DNA from: RPQJ01 sp963846885 | GTDB lineage: Bacteria; Pseudomonadota; Gammaproteobacteria; Steroidobacterales; Steroidobacteraceae | Direction: 5' to 3' | Length of the DNA: 64,000 nucleotides | NCBI GenBank assembly: GCA_963846885.1 | Contig: CAWJXS010000012.1 | Coordinates: 62,001 to 126,000 of the forward strand | In this document: positions 18,105 to 28,551 of the stretch, in pieces | How positions within the stretch are numbered: position 1 is the stretch's first letter | Layout of the letters: every line of letters starts with the position of its first letter | Translations under genes and position numbers: made by a program | The notes under the pieces: generated by a model | Seen by the model: only the letters and a program-made list of their open reading frames with translations | The model's database searches: none | Told to the model about the DNA's origin: nothing

Positions 18105-21047
18105 TTAGAAACCGACCTGCGCGCGGATGAAGATCCAGCGACCGAGCGCGTCGTAGGTCTGCGGGAACGTGTTGCCGTTACCCGTGGTACCCACAGCCGA
18201 GCTGATCGGCGGATCCGAGTCCAGCACGTTGTTGACGCCCACCAGGATCGAGGCCTTCTCCGTGAGTGCGATGTTCGCGGCCAGATCGAAATAGTTCTGC
18301 GCGTCCAGCGTCTGGTCGATCGTGCCCGGGGGCACGCCGTCTGACGTGTACTGGTCAACCTCGTCGAAGTAGCGCCAGGTGAGCGACAGGTCGACCGACC
18401 ACGGGGTCTGCCAACCGATACGCGCGTGGTGGCGCCATTCCGGATTCGGCGTGCCGCACGAGCTCGAGAAGAAGCCGGCGCAGTCGTACGCGTCGATACC
18501 CGGACCCGGAACCGTGATCAGCTCGTCGAGATACGTGCCGGTCAGGTTGAAGTTCAACGAGCCGAACGTGCCGATCTCCAGCCCGCTGTAGTTGACGTTC
18601 AAGTCGTAGCCGGTCGTCTCGAGCGAACCGATGTTGACGTTGAGGTCAGTGACGTTGCCCGCACCGCGCCACAGCGAGCCATTGTTCGGATCGCGGTTGA
18701 TGCGGCTGCACGAAGCGGCGTCATTGTTGAAGTAGCAGGCATTCAACGTGTTTTCGGCTCCGAACGTCGAGATGGTGTCCGTGATCTCGATGTTGAAGTA
18801 GTCCACCGACACAATCAGCTTGGACAGGAAGCGCGGCTGCAGGATGACGCCGAAGGTGACGGTCTCCGAATCTTCCGGAGCCAGGTCGGGGTTGCCGCCC
18901 TGCAGGAAGTTGTACTGGCCCGCCGGGCTGTCAAGGTCTGCGCTGCGCAGTTGGCTGGCCGGAACGCCCGTGGCGAGACAGGCTGCATCAGAGGCCGCGC
19001 GGCTGCTGCCCGCGTACTCTGCGCCGCAAGGATCGCCGACCATGTCGAACAGGTTGAAGCCCTGCGCCGTGAACAGCTCGACCACGTTGGCGGCACGCAC
19101 CGCCTTCTGGTAGCTGCCGCGGAACCTGATGTCTTCCACCGGGGCCCAATCCGCACCGAACTTGTACGTGTCGGTGGTGAGGGTGTCGTAGTCCGAGTAG
19201 CGGTAGGCCGCGTCGAACCCGAGGCTGTGGGCGAAGGGCACGTCGTTCAGCAACGGCACGTTGATTTCGGTGAAGAGGTCGGTCACCGCCGTCTCGCCGC
19301 TGATGCTGATCGTCGCACCGCCCGTGCCGGACAGCTGTGCGCTGGTCAGCAGTTCATCGGTGTAGTTGTCCAGCTTGTCCTTGCGGTATTCGGCACCGAA
19401 GGCAACCTGCACGCCTTCCGAGGCCATCGGGCTCTTGATGCCGATGTTGGCGAGGTCGCCGGTGATGATGCCCTGATACACCGTCTGGTCGATCGTGCCC
19501 TGCTGCAGGCCCTTGACCTGGAGGTAGTTCAGCGCCTCATTCGTCACGCCGCCGATCTGGAAGATGTTGTAGGGGACGCAGGCCGGGTCGGATCCATCGA
19601 CCACCGAGGCGCAGGTCGGGACGCCGCCGACGTTGACGACGTCCAGCGAGCGCTGGATGCGGTCGATCTTGAAGTAATTCAGGGTGCGCTGGTCGGCCTT
19701 CACCTTGGAATACTGCACCGACGCGTCGTAAGCCCACGTGTCGGTGATGTCGCCACGAACGCCGAGCAAGGAACGGAACGAGCTGTTCTCGAACGCCTGC
19801 TGGCGGCCACCACCTTCGACGTTGCGGCGGAAGAGATAGAACGGCACTTGAGTGCCGGCAGTGATGTCTGTTGCCGAGCAACCCAACGTGGCGGCCTGCT
19901 GTGCAGACATCAGCGGATTGTCGCAATTGACGTATGTCGAGTCGCCGAAGCTGCCGCCCGGGGCAATCTGGGCAACCGACTTGTAGTCGGTGAACATCAG
20001 CTGCGTGTACACGTCGGCGTAGTCGGTCAGCTCGTAGTGACCCATTGCGCCCAAGGTGTAACGGGTGTCCGGACGCTGGTAGTGGTTCGTCGGACCGAAG
20101 TTGTACGCGTCACGGCCGGCGACGTACGGGATGAACGTGTTGCCGGTGGTCTGGTCGATCGTCAGGGTTCCGGGGCCATCGTAGAAAATACGGCCGGGGT
20201 AGCTGGTGCCCGAGCCGCCGCAACGAGAACGCGGTGGTCGGGTTCGGATTCAGCGAGCAAGCCGAGTAGTCACGGTCGCGCTGCAGCACTTCGTCGTTGT
20301 CACGAACGCCGGCATACGCAGTGATGTTGCCGCGGCCGTCTTCGGTGCTCACGCCCATCAGGACGTTGAATTCCGTGCCTGCGCCGTCGGTGACGTAGTT
20401 GCCCGGCAGGCGGAAATGCTGACGGGTTGGTCGCCGCGCGGCCCGCGATGACGTCACGCAGCTTGACGGCGCCAGCGACCGCCGTAGTTGTTGTTGTGCT
20501 GGTAGAAGCCGTACTGGGCGTCGAACTGCACGCCCTCGAAGTCCTTCTTCATGATGAAGTTGACGACGCCGCCGATGGCGTCCGAACCGTAGACGGCCGA
20601 GGCGCCGCCGGTGAGGACTTCAACGCGCTCGACCATCGCGGCCGGGATCTGGTTCAAGTCGGCCGCCGAGTTGGTCACGCCGCCGTAGGGCAGCCGGCGA
20701 CCGTCGACGAGGACGAGGGTGCGAGCCGAGCCGAGGCCGCGCAGGTTGACCGTTGCGGTACCCGTCGCGCCGTTAGACACGTTCGCGTTCTGCGCAGCGA
20801 AAGCCTGCGGCAGCTGGTTGATCAAGTCTTCGACGCGCGTGACGCCCTGCGTCGCGATGTCCGCGCTCGTCACCTGCGTGACGGGGCTGGTGCCCTCGAG
20901 GTTCGCCATCTTGATGCGCGAACCGGTGACGACGATCTGTTCGATTTCCGCATCCTGCGCGTAAACCGGGAGCGCGCTGGTGCCTGCGAGTGCGCTGATC
21001 AGGAGCGTGTGACGCACCGCACGTTGAAGTTGATTGGTTCGCTGCAT
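18105..21047 (-). CDS. TonB-dependent outer-membrane receptor (frameshifts near 20226, 20420 and 20465)
   Basis: About 980 residues. A signal peptide (MQRTNQLQRAVRHTLLISALAG, cleavage after VYAQ) is followed by the TonB-box/plug segment QIVVTGSRIKMANLEGTSPV and the plug hallmark TVNLRGLGSARTLVLVDGRRLP with EVLTGGASAVYGSDAIGG. A large barrel ends in the aromatic FIRAQVGF, the outer-membrane assembly signal. Such receptors import bulky ligands (siderophores, oligosaccharides, peptides) using TonB energy. Three single-base shifts within 250 bases join plug and barrel; each side reads as good family sequence. A GGAGG site precedes the ATG. It shares strand and spacing with the upstream secreted protein and beta-hydroxylase genes. 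Confidence 0.85.
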
Positions 21048-21376
21048 TACGAGAATCCTCCAGAGGAACTTAGGTCGCTTGATTTGTCGTTGAACTTGTT
21101 GCCGGCCTGTCAGGCAAACGGGCCCCCCAACAGTGCGTGCGAATACTAACAAGTATCTTCCGCAATACAACCCCATGTTGGGATTCAGCCACATCTATTT
21201 TTCGGCTCAGACTGCGTCTAGAGCCTTGATTTTAGGGGTTTGGTCTCGGGGGTTGCACGGGTTGTCGCAGCAATTGCCCTGCTTTGACCCCCCTGTAGCT
21301 TTAATGCAACGGGGTCGGCGGACGACTTGGCAACAACTGCGCAGGATTCCTACGGGCGTAGCGCCCGGCGCAGCCG
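21048..21376. promoter_or_regulatory. Long leader and probable promoter of the TonB-dependent receptor gene
   Basis: No gene is seen in this 329-base stretch. On the minus strand it contains a sigma70-like pair TTGTAT (21165-21170) and TAGTAT (21143-21148) with a 16-base spacer, placing transcription start about 90 bases before the receptor ATG. The remaining part toward 21330 is G-rich with short runs such as GGGGGG and no obvious regulator site. The promoter call is by eye and uncertain. Confidence 0.35.
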
Positions 21377-21988
21377 TCAGCGGATGCGGGTGACCTTGCT
21401 GGAGCGGCCGTTGGGGGCCACGACCGAGTACGACCCCAGGGCGCCGGAGCGGATCGTGACCTGGTCGCCCGTCTTCACGCGGATGCCCGAGTTGGCCTGG
21501 ATTTCATACCAGACCTGGCCGTTATCGAGGGTCAAAATGAGCTCGCCGTAAGGTTTTGCGGCCACTTTGGTCACCGTAGCGCGCAATTCCTTCAGTTCGG
21601 CCAGTTCCGGAGCCTTCTTGGCTTTTTCTTCCTTGAGGTCGCCCCGCAGGCCGAATCGCTCCTCCTTGGACAGCGGAACCGCGGCTGCGGCAGTGGCGGC
21701 AGCTGCCGGTGCAGCGCTTTCGACCGGGGGCGCTGGCTGGGCGCGGACCTGCGCCACTGCCGCGTCGAAACAGGCGAGGCGCCGGGCATCGTCCTGCTCG
21801 CCCGCGCAGGACATGAAGGCGGCATTGGCGGTGGTTCCCGCGGCCAGGGCGGGGCTCAGCCAGCACTGAGCCAGGCCCAGGCCCAACGCCAGGCCCAGGG
21901 TCGATCCCAGGATCGAGCTCGGCCTGGATCCCGGGGCGAGGCGCGCAGCCGTCCCCGCGCTCCGCGCGCTAACCGTTGCAGTCTGCAT
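21377..21988 (-). CDS. Exported protein of unknown function
   Basis: A 203-residue protein with a long, hydrophobic N-terminal export signal (residues about 25-50) and an Ala/Pro-rich linker. DDARRLACFDAAVAQ is a short motif seen in many periplasmic proteins, and the C-terminal block TKVAAKPYGELILTLDNGQVWYEI with VKTGDQVTIRSGALGSYSV forms a small beta-rich domain also seen in uncharacterised proteobacterial proteins. It starts 33 bases after the beta-hydroxylase stop codon, probably in one transcript. No function can be assigned. Confidence 0.7.
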   Translation of the reverse strand: MQTATVSARSAGTAARLAPGSRPSSILGSTLGLALGLGLAQCWLSPALAAGTTANAAFMSCAGEQDDARRLACFDAAVAQVRAQPAPPVESAAPAAAATAAAAVPLSKEERFGLRGDLKEEKAKKAPELAELKELRATVTKVAAKPYGELILTLDNGQVWYEIQANSGIRVKTGDQVTIRSGALGSYSVVAPNGRSSKVTRIR

Positions 21989-22021
21989 GCTTCGACTCCG
22001 TAGGCCGGGGGACGCGCCCCG

Positions 22022-23045
22022 CTAGTTGTCCCAGTCTGGCTTAGTGCCGGTGTGCGCGTCGATGGCCGCAAAGAGTTCGGTCACCAGTTCGCGCTCGACC
22101 AGCGTCAGTTCGGGCCGCCAGACATCGAACAGCAGGATGACGCGCGTCTGGTCGCTGTCGTTCCAGGCTTCGTGGTCGATGCTGTCGTCGAACGCCCACG
22201 CCTTGCCGGTGACCCACTCGCGCGTCTCGTTACCCACGCGGAACCGGCAACCCGCGGGTACGACCAGCGGCAGGTGGCAGATCAGCCGGGTGTTCACCAG
22301 CCCGTTGTGGGGGGGAATGTGCGTGCCTGGCTTGAGCAGCGAGAAGAGCACCACGGGCGACCGGTTGGGCACGCGCGCCAGCGGGGCATTGCGCAGCGCA
22401 CGCATCACGCTTGGGCAGCGCTCGAGGTTCTCCTGTCACCGGCTCGCCGTTCTTCCAGAAGTAGAACGCGCTCCAGTCCGGATTGTTGAGCATCCCTTTC
22501 TCTTCCTTGCGCGGCCGGTTCGGGTCTCCGGTCACGTAAGGCGAGAACGCCCCCGGGTTGCGCATGACTTCGAGCAGCTCGGCACGGATCGCGTCGGTCT
22601 CGGCTTCGACGTCGTCCATCCACTGGAACGATTCGCGTTCGTAGAACTGGATGTTGGGCAGGCCGGGGAAATAGAAGTAGCGCGGCTCCTGCACGTAGAT
22701 GCGCTTTTCGCCGAACACGATGTCGAGCGCCTGCGCGAAGCGTCCTTGCGTGCGTGCGTCGAAGCCGCGGTCGACGAGGCGAGTGCGCAGGTAGTCCTTG
22801 TATTCACGCGCGTGGCGCGCGCAGGTCTCCTGGGCGCGGCGCAATTCCGGCAGCAGATCGGGCGGAATCTTGTCGGCGGGGGGTGCCGCGCGCAGCGCCG
22901 CGAGGTAGAAAGCCGAGGCAGAGCGAGAATCGCCCGCTGCCGCAAAGTGGTCGGCCTTGGCGATCAGCGCACGAACGTTGCGAGGGTCGGCCGCGAGCGC
23001 GCGATCGATGGCGGCGATGCCCGGCAAGTCGTTGCTGTTGTTCAT
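22022..23045 (-). CDS. Aspartyl/asparaginyl beta-hydroxylase domain protein with TPR-like N-terminus (one frameshift)
   Basis: N-terminal helical repeat (IAAIDRALAADPRNVRALIAKADHFAAAGD) precedes an Asp_Arg_Hydrox dioxygenase domain: YFYFPGLPNIQFYERESFQW, then IPPHNGLVNTRLICHLPLVVP and FDDSIDHEAWN, with the two iron-binding histidines. A single extra base near 22420 splits it; removing it gives a 340-residue protein continuing TENLERCPSVMRALRN. The family uses Fe(II) and 2-oxoglutarate to hydroxylate Asp or Asn side chains, usually in proteins. Start at 23045 (MNNSNDLPG) follows the conserved sequence. It is divergent from a close paralogue. Confidence 0.8.
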
Positions 23046-23131
23046 CGTGCGGGTCGTATTGTTGCCTAAGCCAGCGCGACCTGCAAAGCTTGCCAGTCCG
23101 CTTTTCCCTACTTCTGCCATGGTGTGATCGC

Positions 23132-24349
23132 ATGAATACGACAGGCACGGCCGAGCGGCCGGGTGCGCTGCAGGACGCCGCCAACCGCAACCAGGCCGCC
23201 ATGCGCGCCATGGCCGCGGGTGACCTGATCGGCGCCGAGGCCGCGCTGCTGCAGGCCGTCGCCGTGGCGCAGCACTACCTGCCGGCGTGGCTCAACCTCG
23301 CCGCCGTGCGCCGCCAGCGCAACGAACTCGATGGCGCGTTCGAGGCGATCCGGCAGGCTCTGACCATCGACGGCCGCAATTTCGGCGCGTTGATGATGAG
23401 CGCCACCATGCTCGAGCGAGAGGGCCATGCGGTGCCAGCCGCGCTCGCGTACGGGGCGGCGCTCGCCAACGCGCCGCCCGACGCAGCCCTCGATGCGGCG
23501 ACACTGTTGGCGGTGAGACCGCGGGCGCGAAGTGCACGGCGCCTATACCCGCAGCTCGGCGACCACATCCGCAGCCAAGATTGCCGCTGACGGAAAGCGA
23601 CTGCACGGCTGTCGGAGCGGCGACGGCTCGACTCATTCATCAAGATGACGCTGCGCGTCCAGCCGCGCTTCCAGCAGGCGCCGTCCGATTACTACTACCC
23701 GGGACTGCCGCCGATCGAGTTCTACGAACGCAGCGAATTTCCCTGGCTCGAGGAATTCGAGGCGCAGACCGATGCGGTCCGTGCGGAGCTGGCGCAGGCG
23801 CTGCGCGAGAGCGCGAGGCCGATTTCACGCCCTACATCCATTACGGCGAGCACATGCCGCTCGACCAGTGGCGCGAACTCAATAACTCGCCGCGCTGGAC
23901 GTCGTACGAGTTCTATCGCGAAGGCCAGCCGATCGAGGAAAGGTTCCAGCGCGCGCCCGCGACCGTGCGGGCCATGCAGGCCCTGCCGCAGGCCGTGGTG
24001 CCGTTGCGCTCGCCGTGCGCAATGTACTCCGCGCTGCAGCCGCGCACCCGCATTCCGCCGCACACCGGCGTGGCTAACTTCCGTCTGGTCGTGCACCTGC
24101 CGCTGGTGCTGCCGCCCGGTTGCGGCTTCCGCGTCGGCAGCGAAACGCGCGCCTGGCGCATCGGCGAAGCCTGGGTCTTCGACGACACCATCGAGCACGA
24201 GGCGTGGAACGACAGCGACGAGCCGCGCTACATCTTCATCTGCGACATCTGGAATCCGCGCCTGTCGCCGCGAGGAGCGCGCCGCGATCGCCGGCGTGAT
24301 CGCCGCGACCGACACGTTCAACGGCACGGTTCCAACCGCGCAGATCTAG
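23132..24349 (+). CDS. Second TPR-aspartyl/asparaginyl beta-hydroxylase (several frameshifts)
   Basis: Starts with TPR-like repeats (AAMRAMAAGDLIGAEAALLQAV, LAAVRRQRNELDGAFEAIRQAL) and continues with a hydroxylase domain nearly parallel to its divergent neighbour: YYYPGLPPIEFYERSEFPW, IPPHTGVANFRLVVHLPLVLP and FDDTIEHEAWNDSD. The reading frame shifts near 23520, 23810 and 24270; all pieces are in good family register, net shift zero. The two genes are probably an old duplication. Either the assembly is poor here or the copy is decaying; the well-conserved active site in all fragments favours the former. Confidence 0.72.
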
Positions 24350-24374
24350 GCCGCGGACGCCTGAGGGGTACACC

Positions 24375-25040
24375 ATGTTCCTGCGTATCAAGAACGTACT
24401 GACCGCCGCCGAGGTGGCGCGGCTCGAACAACTGAGCCGCGAGCTGCGCTTCATCGATGGCCGCATCTCCAATCCGGCCAACCAGACCAAGGACAACCTG
24501 CAGGCGGATCCAGCCGATGCCAAATCGGCCGAGAGCTCGCAACTGGTGCAAGCCGCGCTGCTGCGGTCGCGCGAGTTCGTCGATTTCACGCTGCCGAAGC
24601 GCATCGCGGCGCCGCTGCTGGCCCGCTACGAGCCCGGCATGAAGTACGGCGCGCACGCCGATGCCGCGATGTTGCCGCTGGTCGGCGGTCGCCTGCGCTC
24701 CGACATTTCCTGCACCGTCTTCCTCGCCGATCCCGCGACGTACGAAGGCGGCGAACTCGCGATCACGGTCGGCAACCAGACCATAGCGTTCAAGGGCGGC
24801 CCCGGCGATGCCATCGTGTATCCATCGACCACGTTGCACGAGGTGGTGCCGGTGCGCTCGGGCCAGCGGCTGGTCTCGATCACGTTCATCGAGAGCCTGA
24901 TCGCGGACCAGCACCAGCGTTCGCAGGTGTACGAGCTCAATGAGATCGCCGCGCTCGAAGGCCTGCGCATGAACTGGGAAAGCCGCGTGCGGCTCGACGT
25001 CGTGCGTCAGAACCTGATGCGCATGTGGGCGGTGACCTAG
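24375..25040 (+). CDS. Fe(II)/2-oxoglutarate dioxygenase, PiuC-like PKHD-type hydroxylase
   Basis: A 221-residue protein of the PKHD hydroxylase family: MKYGAHADAAML carries the His94/Asp96 iron ligands, STTLHEV gives His155 and SGQRLVSITFIES gives the Arg165 that binds 2-oxoglutarate. PiuC-type genes usually sit beside TonB-dependent receptors and are linked to iron uptake, in keeping with the receptor 3.3 kb away. It follows the beta-hydroxylase by 25 bases, in an apparent operon. Its stop codon lies in the terminal CTAG of the 361-bp repeat. Confidence 0.88.
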   Translation: MFLRIKNVLTAAEVARLEQLSRELRFIDGRISNPANQTKDNLQADPADAKSAESSQLVQAALLRSREFVDFTLPKRIAAPLLARYEPGMKYGAHADAAMLPLVGGRLRSDISCTVFLADPATYEGGELAITVGNQTIAFKGGPGDAIVYPSTTLHEVVPVRSGQRLVSITFIESLIADQHQRSQVYELNEIAALEGLRMNWESRVRLDVVRQNLMRMWAVT

Positions 25041-25397
25041 GGAGGCCCTGCACAGGTCCGCAAGTGACGCGTTGCGTGCGCTCGATCCGGTGCCTGTCAC
25101 CGAGCACTCGAAGTCAGCCGCGCCGGTTTCCGATTCGGCACCGCGCGTCGAACACGCGAGGGCGACCCGTCGCTGGCGCGTCCGACCCGGGACCGTTCCC
25201 CGAGCTTGGAAAGGCAGACACGCGCTCTGGGAACGGTCCCGGATCGGACGCTTGCGACATGCCAGCCTGCGACGCTGCCAGAGCGCTCGATCCGGTGCCT
25301 GTCACAGAGCGCGTGTCTGCCTTTCCAAGCTCGGTGACAGGCACCGGATCGAGCGCACGCAAAGTGTCACTTGCGGATCTGGGCAGAGCTTCCCGAG
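25037..25397. repeat. 361-bp composite palindromic element, copy 1
   Basis: Outer ends are about 60-base imperfect inverted repeats (CTAGGGAGGCCCTGCACAGG ... toward GGGCAGAGCTTCCCGAG). Inside are two long hairpins. One spans about 25178-25250 and has arms containing GGGACCGTTCCC; the other spans about 25283-25355 and has arms containing GGTGCCTGTCAC. Both use the same 20-nt loop CTTGGAAAGGCAGACACGCG, in opposite orientations. The whole element is about 95% identical to the reverse complement of the copy at 32348-32708. It supplies the stop codon of the left gene and the last nine codons of the right gene. No protein is coded in it. Confidence 0.9.
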
Positions 25398-26470
25398 GCC
25401 GCACTCGCGTGCAGCACGCGCGCCACGGCGGGTTCTGCACGCGCGAGCGTTTCGAGCCAGGCCAGGCCACGGTGGATTTCCTGCGCGTGTTCCTGCCGCG
25501 CCTGCGCCAGCACCTGCGCCCGCAATGCCGGGCTGTACTCGTGGTCAGGTGACTTGGAATAGCGGGTCAGCGCCGGGTCAGACGCCAGCTGGCCAAGCCA
25601 GCCGGGCGCGGTCTGCAGCGCGAAATGCGCGGCCACCCGGGCCATGACGCCCGGCATGTCAGCCAGCAAGTCGTCGAAATCGACGGCGAGCGCCTGGTCC
25701 GGCGCCTGCGTCAGCACTTCATGTTGCGTGAGTGATTCGGCCAGCCAGCTCATCGCCGCGAGTTCGCCGTGCGTCAGGGAGTGCAGCGGTTGGGTGGGTG
25801 CACTGAGACGCTGCTGCACCCGGCGCATGCGCTCCGGGCCATGGCCGCGGAGATCCACCGCTGAGTTCGGTCCCGCGAGCAGTGTCGCGAGATAAGGCTC
25901 CGCGCGCAGGTTCAGGTAGACCGCGCGCGCGCCGGGGTCGCGGCGCAGCAGCGCGGGCGCGATACGCGCGGCGGCGCTGGTCGCCTTGAGCACGACGCTG
26001 TGGGTCGACGCGTACCCGCGGCCCCACAGCCGCGCGAAAGTCTCGAGCAGCGCATCGAACTGTGCAGGACTCAGCAAAGACTCGGGCTGGCCCACGCTGT
26101 CGCCGGCCTCCGCCAGCGTGCGCAAGGGCAAGGGCTCGCGCAACGCCAGCACGTTGCCCGTGGTATCGAGCAGGCGGCTGAGCAGGGTGGAGCCCACGTG
26201 ACCGGTGTGCAGGATGTAATGCAGCGGCCGCGCATTCCGACTCGACCTCGCTGCGGCAACGACCTGTTCGAGTGGCAACCACGCGCCTACCGTGGCGGGG
26301 GCCAGGATGCGGTCGTCGAGAAAGCTCGCGGCGCGGTAGGACGCGGCGTCGAGCCCGATGAGCAGCGCGCACGAACGGACGAGGTCGAGCTTTTGCGGGT
26401 ATGAATCAGGGGAGTGGGGCAGCGCGGCCAGCAGGGCGGAGGCCGTGGAACCAGTCTTGCTCGTTGCCAT
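25367..26470 (-). CDS. Sulfotransferase-family protein
   Basis: A 367-residue protein with a phosphosulfate-binding P-loop HTGHVGSTLL at residues 88-97, REPLPLR downstream and acidic/His positions (VDFDDLLADMPGVMARVAAHF) resembling the C-terminal half of PAPS sulfotransferases. It lacks TPR repeats, unlike the two other sulfotransferases here. Substrate unknown. Its final residues SGSSAQIRK are encoded inside the 361-bp repeat, so the natural C-terminus may have been replaced by the insertion. It is divergent from the hydroxylase-sulfotransferase fusion gene. Confidence 0.75.
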   Translation of the reverse strand: MATSKTGSTASALLAALPHSPDSYPQKLDLVRSCALLIGLDAASYRAASFLDDRILAPATVGAWLPLEQVVAAARSSRNARPLHYILHTGHVGSTLLSRLLDTTGNVLALREPLPLRTLAEAGDSVGQPESLLSPAQFDALLETFARLWGRGYASTHSVVLKATSAAARIAPALLRRDPGARAVYLNLRAEPYLATLLAGPNSAVDLRGHGPERMRRVQQRLSAPTQPLHSLTHGELAAMSWLAESLTQHEVLTQAPDQALAVDFDDLLADMPGVMARVAAHFALQTAPGWLGQLASDPALTRYSKSPDHEYSPALRAQVLAQARQEHAQEIHRGLAWLETLARAEPAVARVLHASAASGSSAQIRK

Positions 26471-26626
26471 CTGCGGGCTCGCCTTCCAAGTCTTGACCCC
26501 GGGAACTAAACTGACGGGTCGAATTGCGCACCGAAGCAGCCACCGGAAGCGGCGATTCTATTGGACAATCGCGCACCCGAACATGGTGCCCACCTGACTA
26601 TTGTGCTCGCTCGGCCGGGGATTCAA

Positions 26627-28534
26627 ATGAAGCTTGGTGTTCCCTTCCTGCAGTTTCCGTTGCAGTTCGATGCCGAGGCCCTGGCCGCCGAAATCCAGGC
26701 GATCGATGAATCGGCGTGGCGTCCCCATCCCGCGGGCTATGCCGGCAACGACGCGCTGCTGCTCGTGACGGTCGACGGCGATCCGACCAGCGACGCGACT
26801 TCGGGGCCGATGAGCGCCACCGAGCACCTGCGGCGCTGCCCTTATCTCATGCAGGTGCTCGATGCGATCGGCGGCACCTGGGGGCGTTCGCGCCTGATGC
26901 GCCTGTCTGGGCGGGCCGAAGTCACCTCGCACGTCGACATCAACTATTACTGGCGCGAGCGCGCGCGCGTGCACGTGCCGATCGTGACCCAGCCGACCGT
27001 GCGTTTCGTCTGCGGCGAGGCCGAGGTCAACATGCGCGCCGGCGAGTGCTGGATCTTCGACACGTGGGCCGAGCACAACGTGATCAACGACCACTACCTG
27101 TCGCGGATTCATCTCGTGGCCGACACGGTGGGCGGCGCCGGCTTCTGGGAGCACGTGCACAATGCCAAACCGCACGGTGCGACGATCGACAGTTGGCGGC
27201 CGCGAGCCATCGCCCCGGTTCCCGGTTTCATTCCCGACCTCGATTTCGAGGCGGAGAACTTTCCCACGGTGATGACGCCGTGGGAGATCCGCGCGCACTA
27301 CGCCTTCCTGATGGGCGAGGCGGCGCCGCACCCGGCTGTGCCGCTGGTGCACCAGTCGTTGCTGCAGTTCACGCGGCTGTGGCAGGCGCTGTGGTCCCGT
27401 TACGGCGAAAGAGCGGAAGGCTGGCCGCGGTATCGCGCGGCCATCGAGGCCGTGCAGCACGAGCTGGTGCAGGGCGGCGCGGAGGGAATCGAATTGCGCA
27501 ATGGCGTGCGGCTGCTCGAGGCGCTGCAGGCCTGGGTTTTCGAGCCCGCGCTGGCCGCGCACCGCCGCACGGTCGACTCCGACATCCGCCAGCGTGCAGC
27601 GCAGGCCACGGCCGTGTTGCCGACGACACAGGCCGCGCCACAGCCTGCAGCTGCGGCCATCGCCGTGACTGCGCCGCGTGCCGCACGCGACCCGGTGTTC
27701 GAGCAGCCCGTATTCATCGTCTGTCCGCCGCGCTCAGGCTCGACGCTGCTGTTCGAGACCCTGGCGCAGTCACCGGGCCTGTACACCATCGGCGACGAAA
27801 GCCATCAGCTGATCGAGGCCGTGCCGACGCTCGCGCCCGCCGCGCGTGATTTCGAGTCGAACCGGCTCGAGGCGGCCGACGCGACGCCCGCGGTCATCGC
27901 GCAGTTGCGCGAAAGCTTCTTCGCGGCCCTGCGCGATCGCGCCGAGCGGCGGCCCGTTGCTGCCACGCGAGTGCGCATGCTCGAGAAGACGCCAAAGAAC
28001 GCACTGCGCGTGCCGTTCCTCGCGCGCGTGTTTCCTGAAGCGCGCTTCATCTACCTGCACCGCGATCCGCGCCCCGTTCTCGCGAGCATGATCGAAGCGT
28101 GGCAATCGGGCCGGTTCCGCACGTACCCGAACCTGCCGGGCTGGACGGGCCTGCCCTGGTCGCTGCTGCTGGTGCCAGGCTGGCGCGATCTCGTCGGGCA
28201 GCCGTTGCAGCAGATTGTCGCTGCCCAGTGGAACGTCACGACGCAGATCCTGCTCGACGACCTCGAGCGCCTGCCGGCCGGTTCCTGGTCCGTGGCGAAC
28301 TACGACGCGCTGGTCAGCGACCCCAACGCCGAAATCCGCAGGCTTTGCGCCGCGAACGGACTCGGCTGGGACCTCGTCCTGCCGCAGTCGCTGCCCCTGT
28401 CGAGCTACACGGTGTCGACTCCTGATCCGGCCAAGTGGCAGCGGTTCGCAGCCGAAATCGACGCTGTCCTGCCGCTGATTGCGGCCCAGGCCGGGCGTGC
28501 CGAGCGGATCGCCGCGCGCTTCCAGAACTCCTAA
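26627..28534 (+). CDS. Asp/Asn beta-hydroxylase-sulfotransferase fusion protein
   Basis: A 635-residue two-domain enzyme. Residues about 1-190 form an Asp_Arg_Hydrox-type dioxygenase with SHVDINYYWRERARVHVPIV (His102, Asp104, His116) and WIFDTWAEHNVIN (His150). After a helical linker and an Ala-rich segment, residues about 355-635 form a sulfotransferase: CPPRSGSTLLFETL at 365-378, EKTPKNALRVPFL and FIYLHRDPRPVLASMIEAW. Start at 26627 is the ATG nearest the conserved sequence; a TTG 66 bases upstream is unlikely. The fusion argues that hydroxylation and sulfation act on the same substrate. The following TPR-sulfotransferase starts 17 bases after its stop. Confidence 0.88.
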   Translation: MKLGVPFLQFPLQFDAEALAAEIQAIDESAWRPHPAGYAGNDALLLVTVDGDPTSDATSGPMSATEHLRRCPYLMQVLDAIGGTWGRSRLMRLSGRAEVTSHVDINYYWRERARVHVPIVTQPTVRFVCGEAEVNMRAGECWIFDTWAEHNVINDHYLSRIHLVADTVGGAGFWEHVHNAKPHGATIDSWRPRAIAPVPGFIPDLDFEAENFPTVMTPWEIRAHYAFLMGEAAPHPAVPLVHQSLLQFTRLWQALWSRYGERAEGWPRYRAAIEAVQHELVQGGAEGIELRNGVRLLEALQAWVFEPALAAHRRTVDSDIRQRAAQATAVLPTTQAAPQPAAAAIAVTAPRAARDPVFEQPVFIVCPPRSGSTLLFETLAQSPGLYTIGDESHQLIEAVPTLAPAARDFESNRLEAADATPAVIAQLRESFFAALRDRAERRPVAATRVRMLEKTPKNALRVPFLARVFPEARFIYLHRDPRPVLASMIEAWQSGRFRTYPNLPGWTGLPWSLLLVPGWRDLVGQPLQQIVAAQWNVTTQILLDDLERLPAGSWSVANYDALVSDPNAEIRRLCAANGLGWDLVLPQSLPLSSYTVSTPDPAKWQRFAAEIDAVLPLIAAQAGRAERIAARFQNS

Positions 28535-28551
28535 AGACCCAGGCGAACTTC

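Noticed and set aside
25037..25397. Insertion sequence or MITE with target-site duplication
   Set aside because: Ends are inverted and CTAG-like, but no convincing target duplication or transposase was found, so I keep it as a repeat only.
25114..25470. 118-codon frame across the first 361-bp repeat (with a matching frame at 32161-32631)
   Set aside because: It reads the hairpins as protein, contains mirror-like repeats such as PVPVTELGKADTRS and its homology to the other copy reflects DNA repeat identity, not coding.
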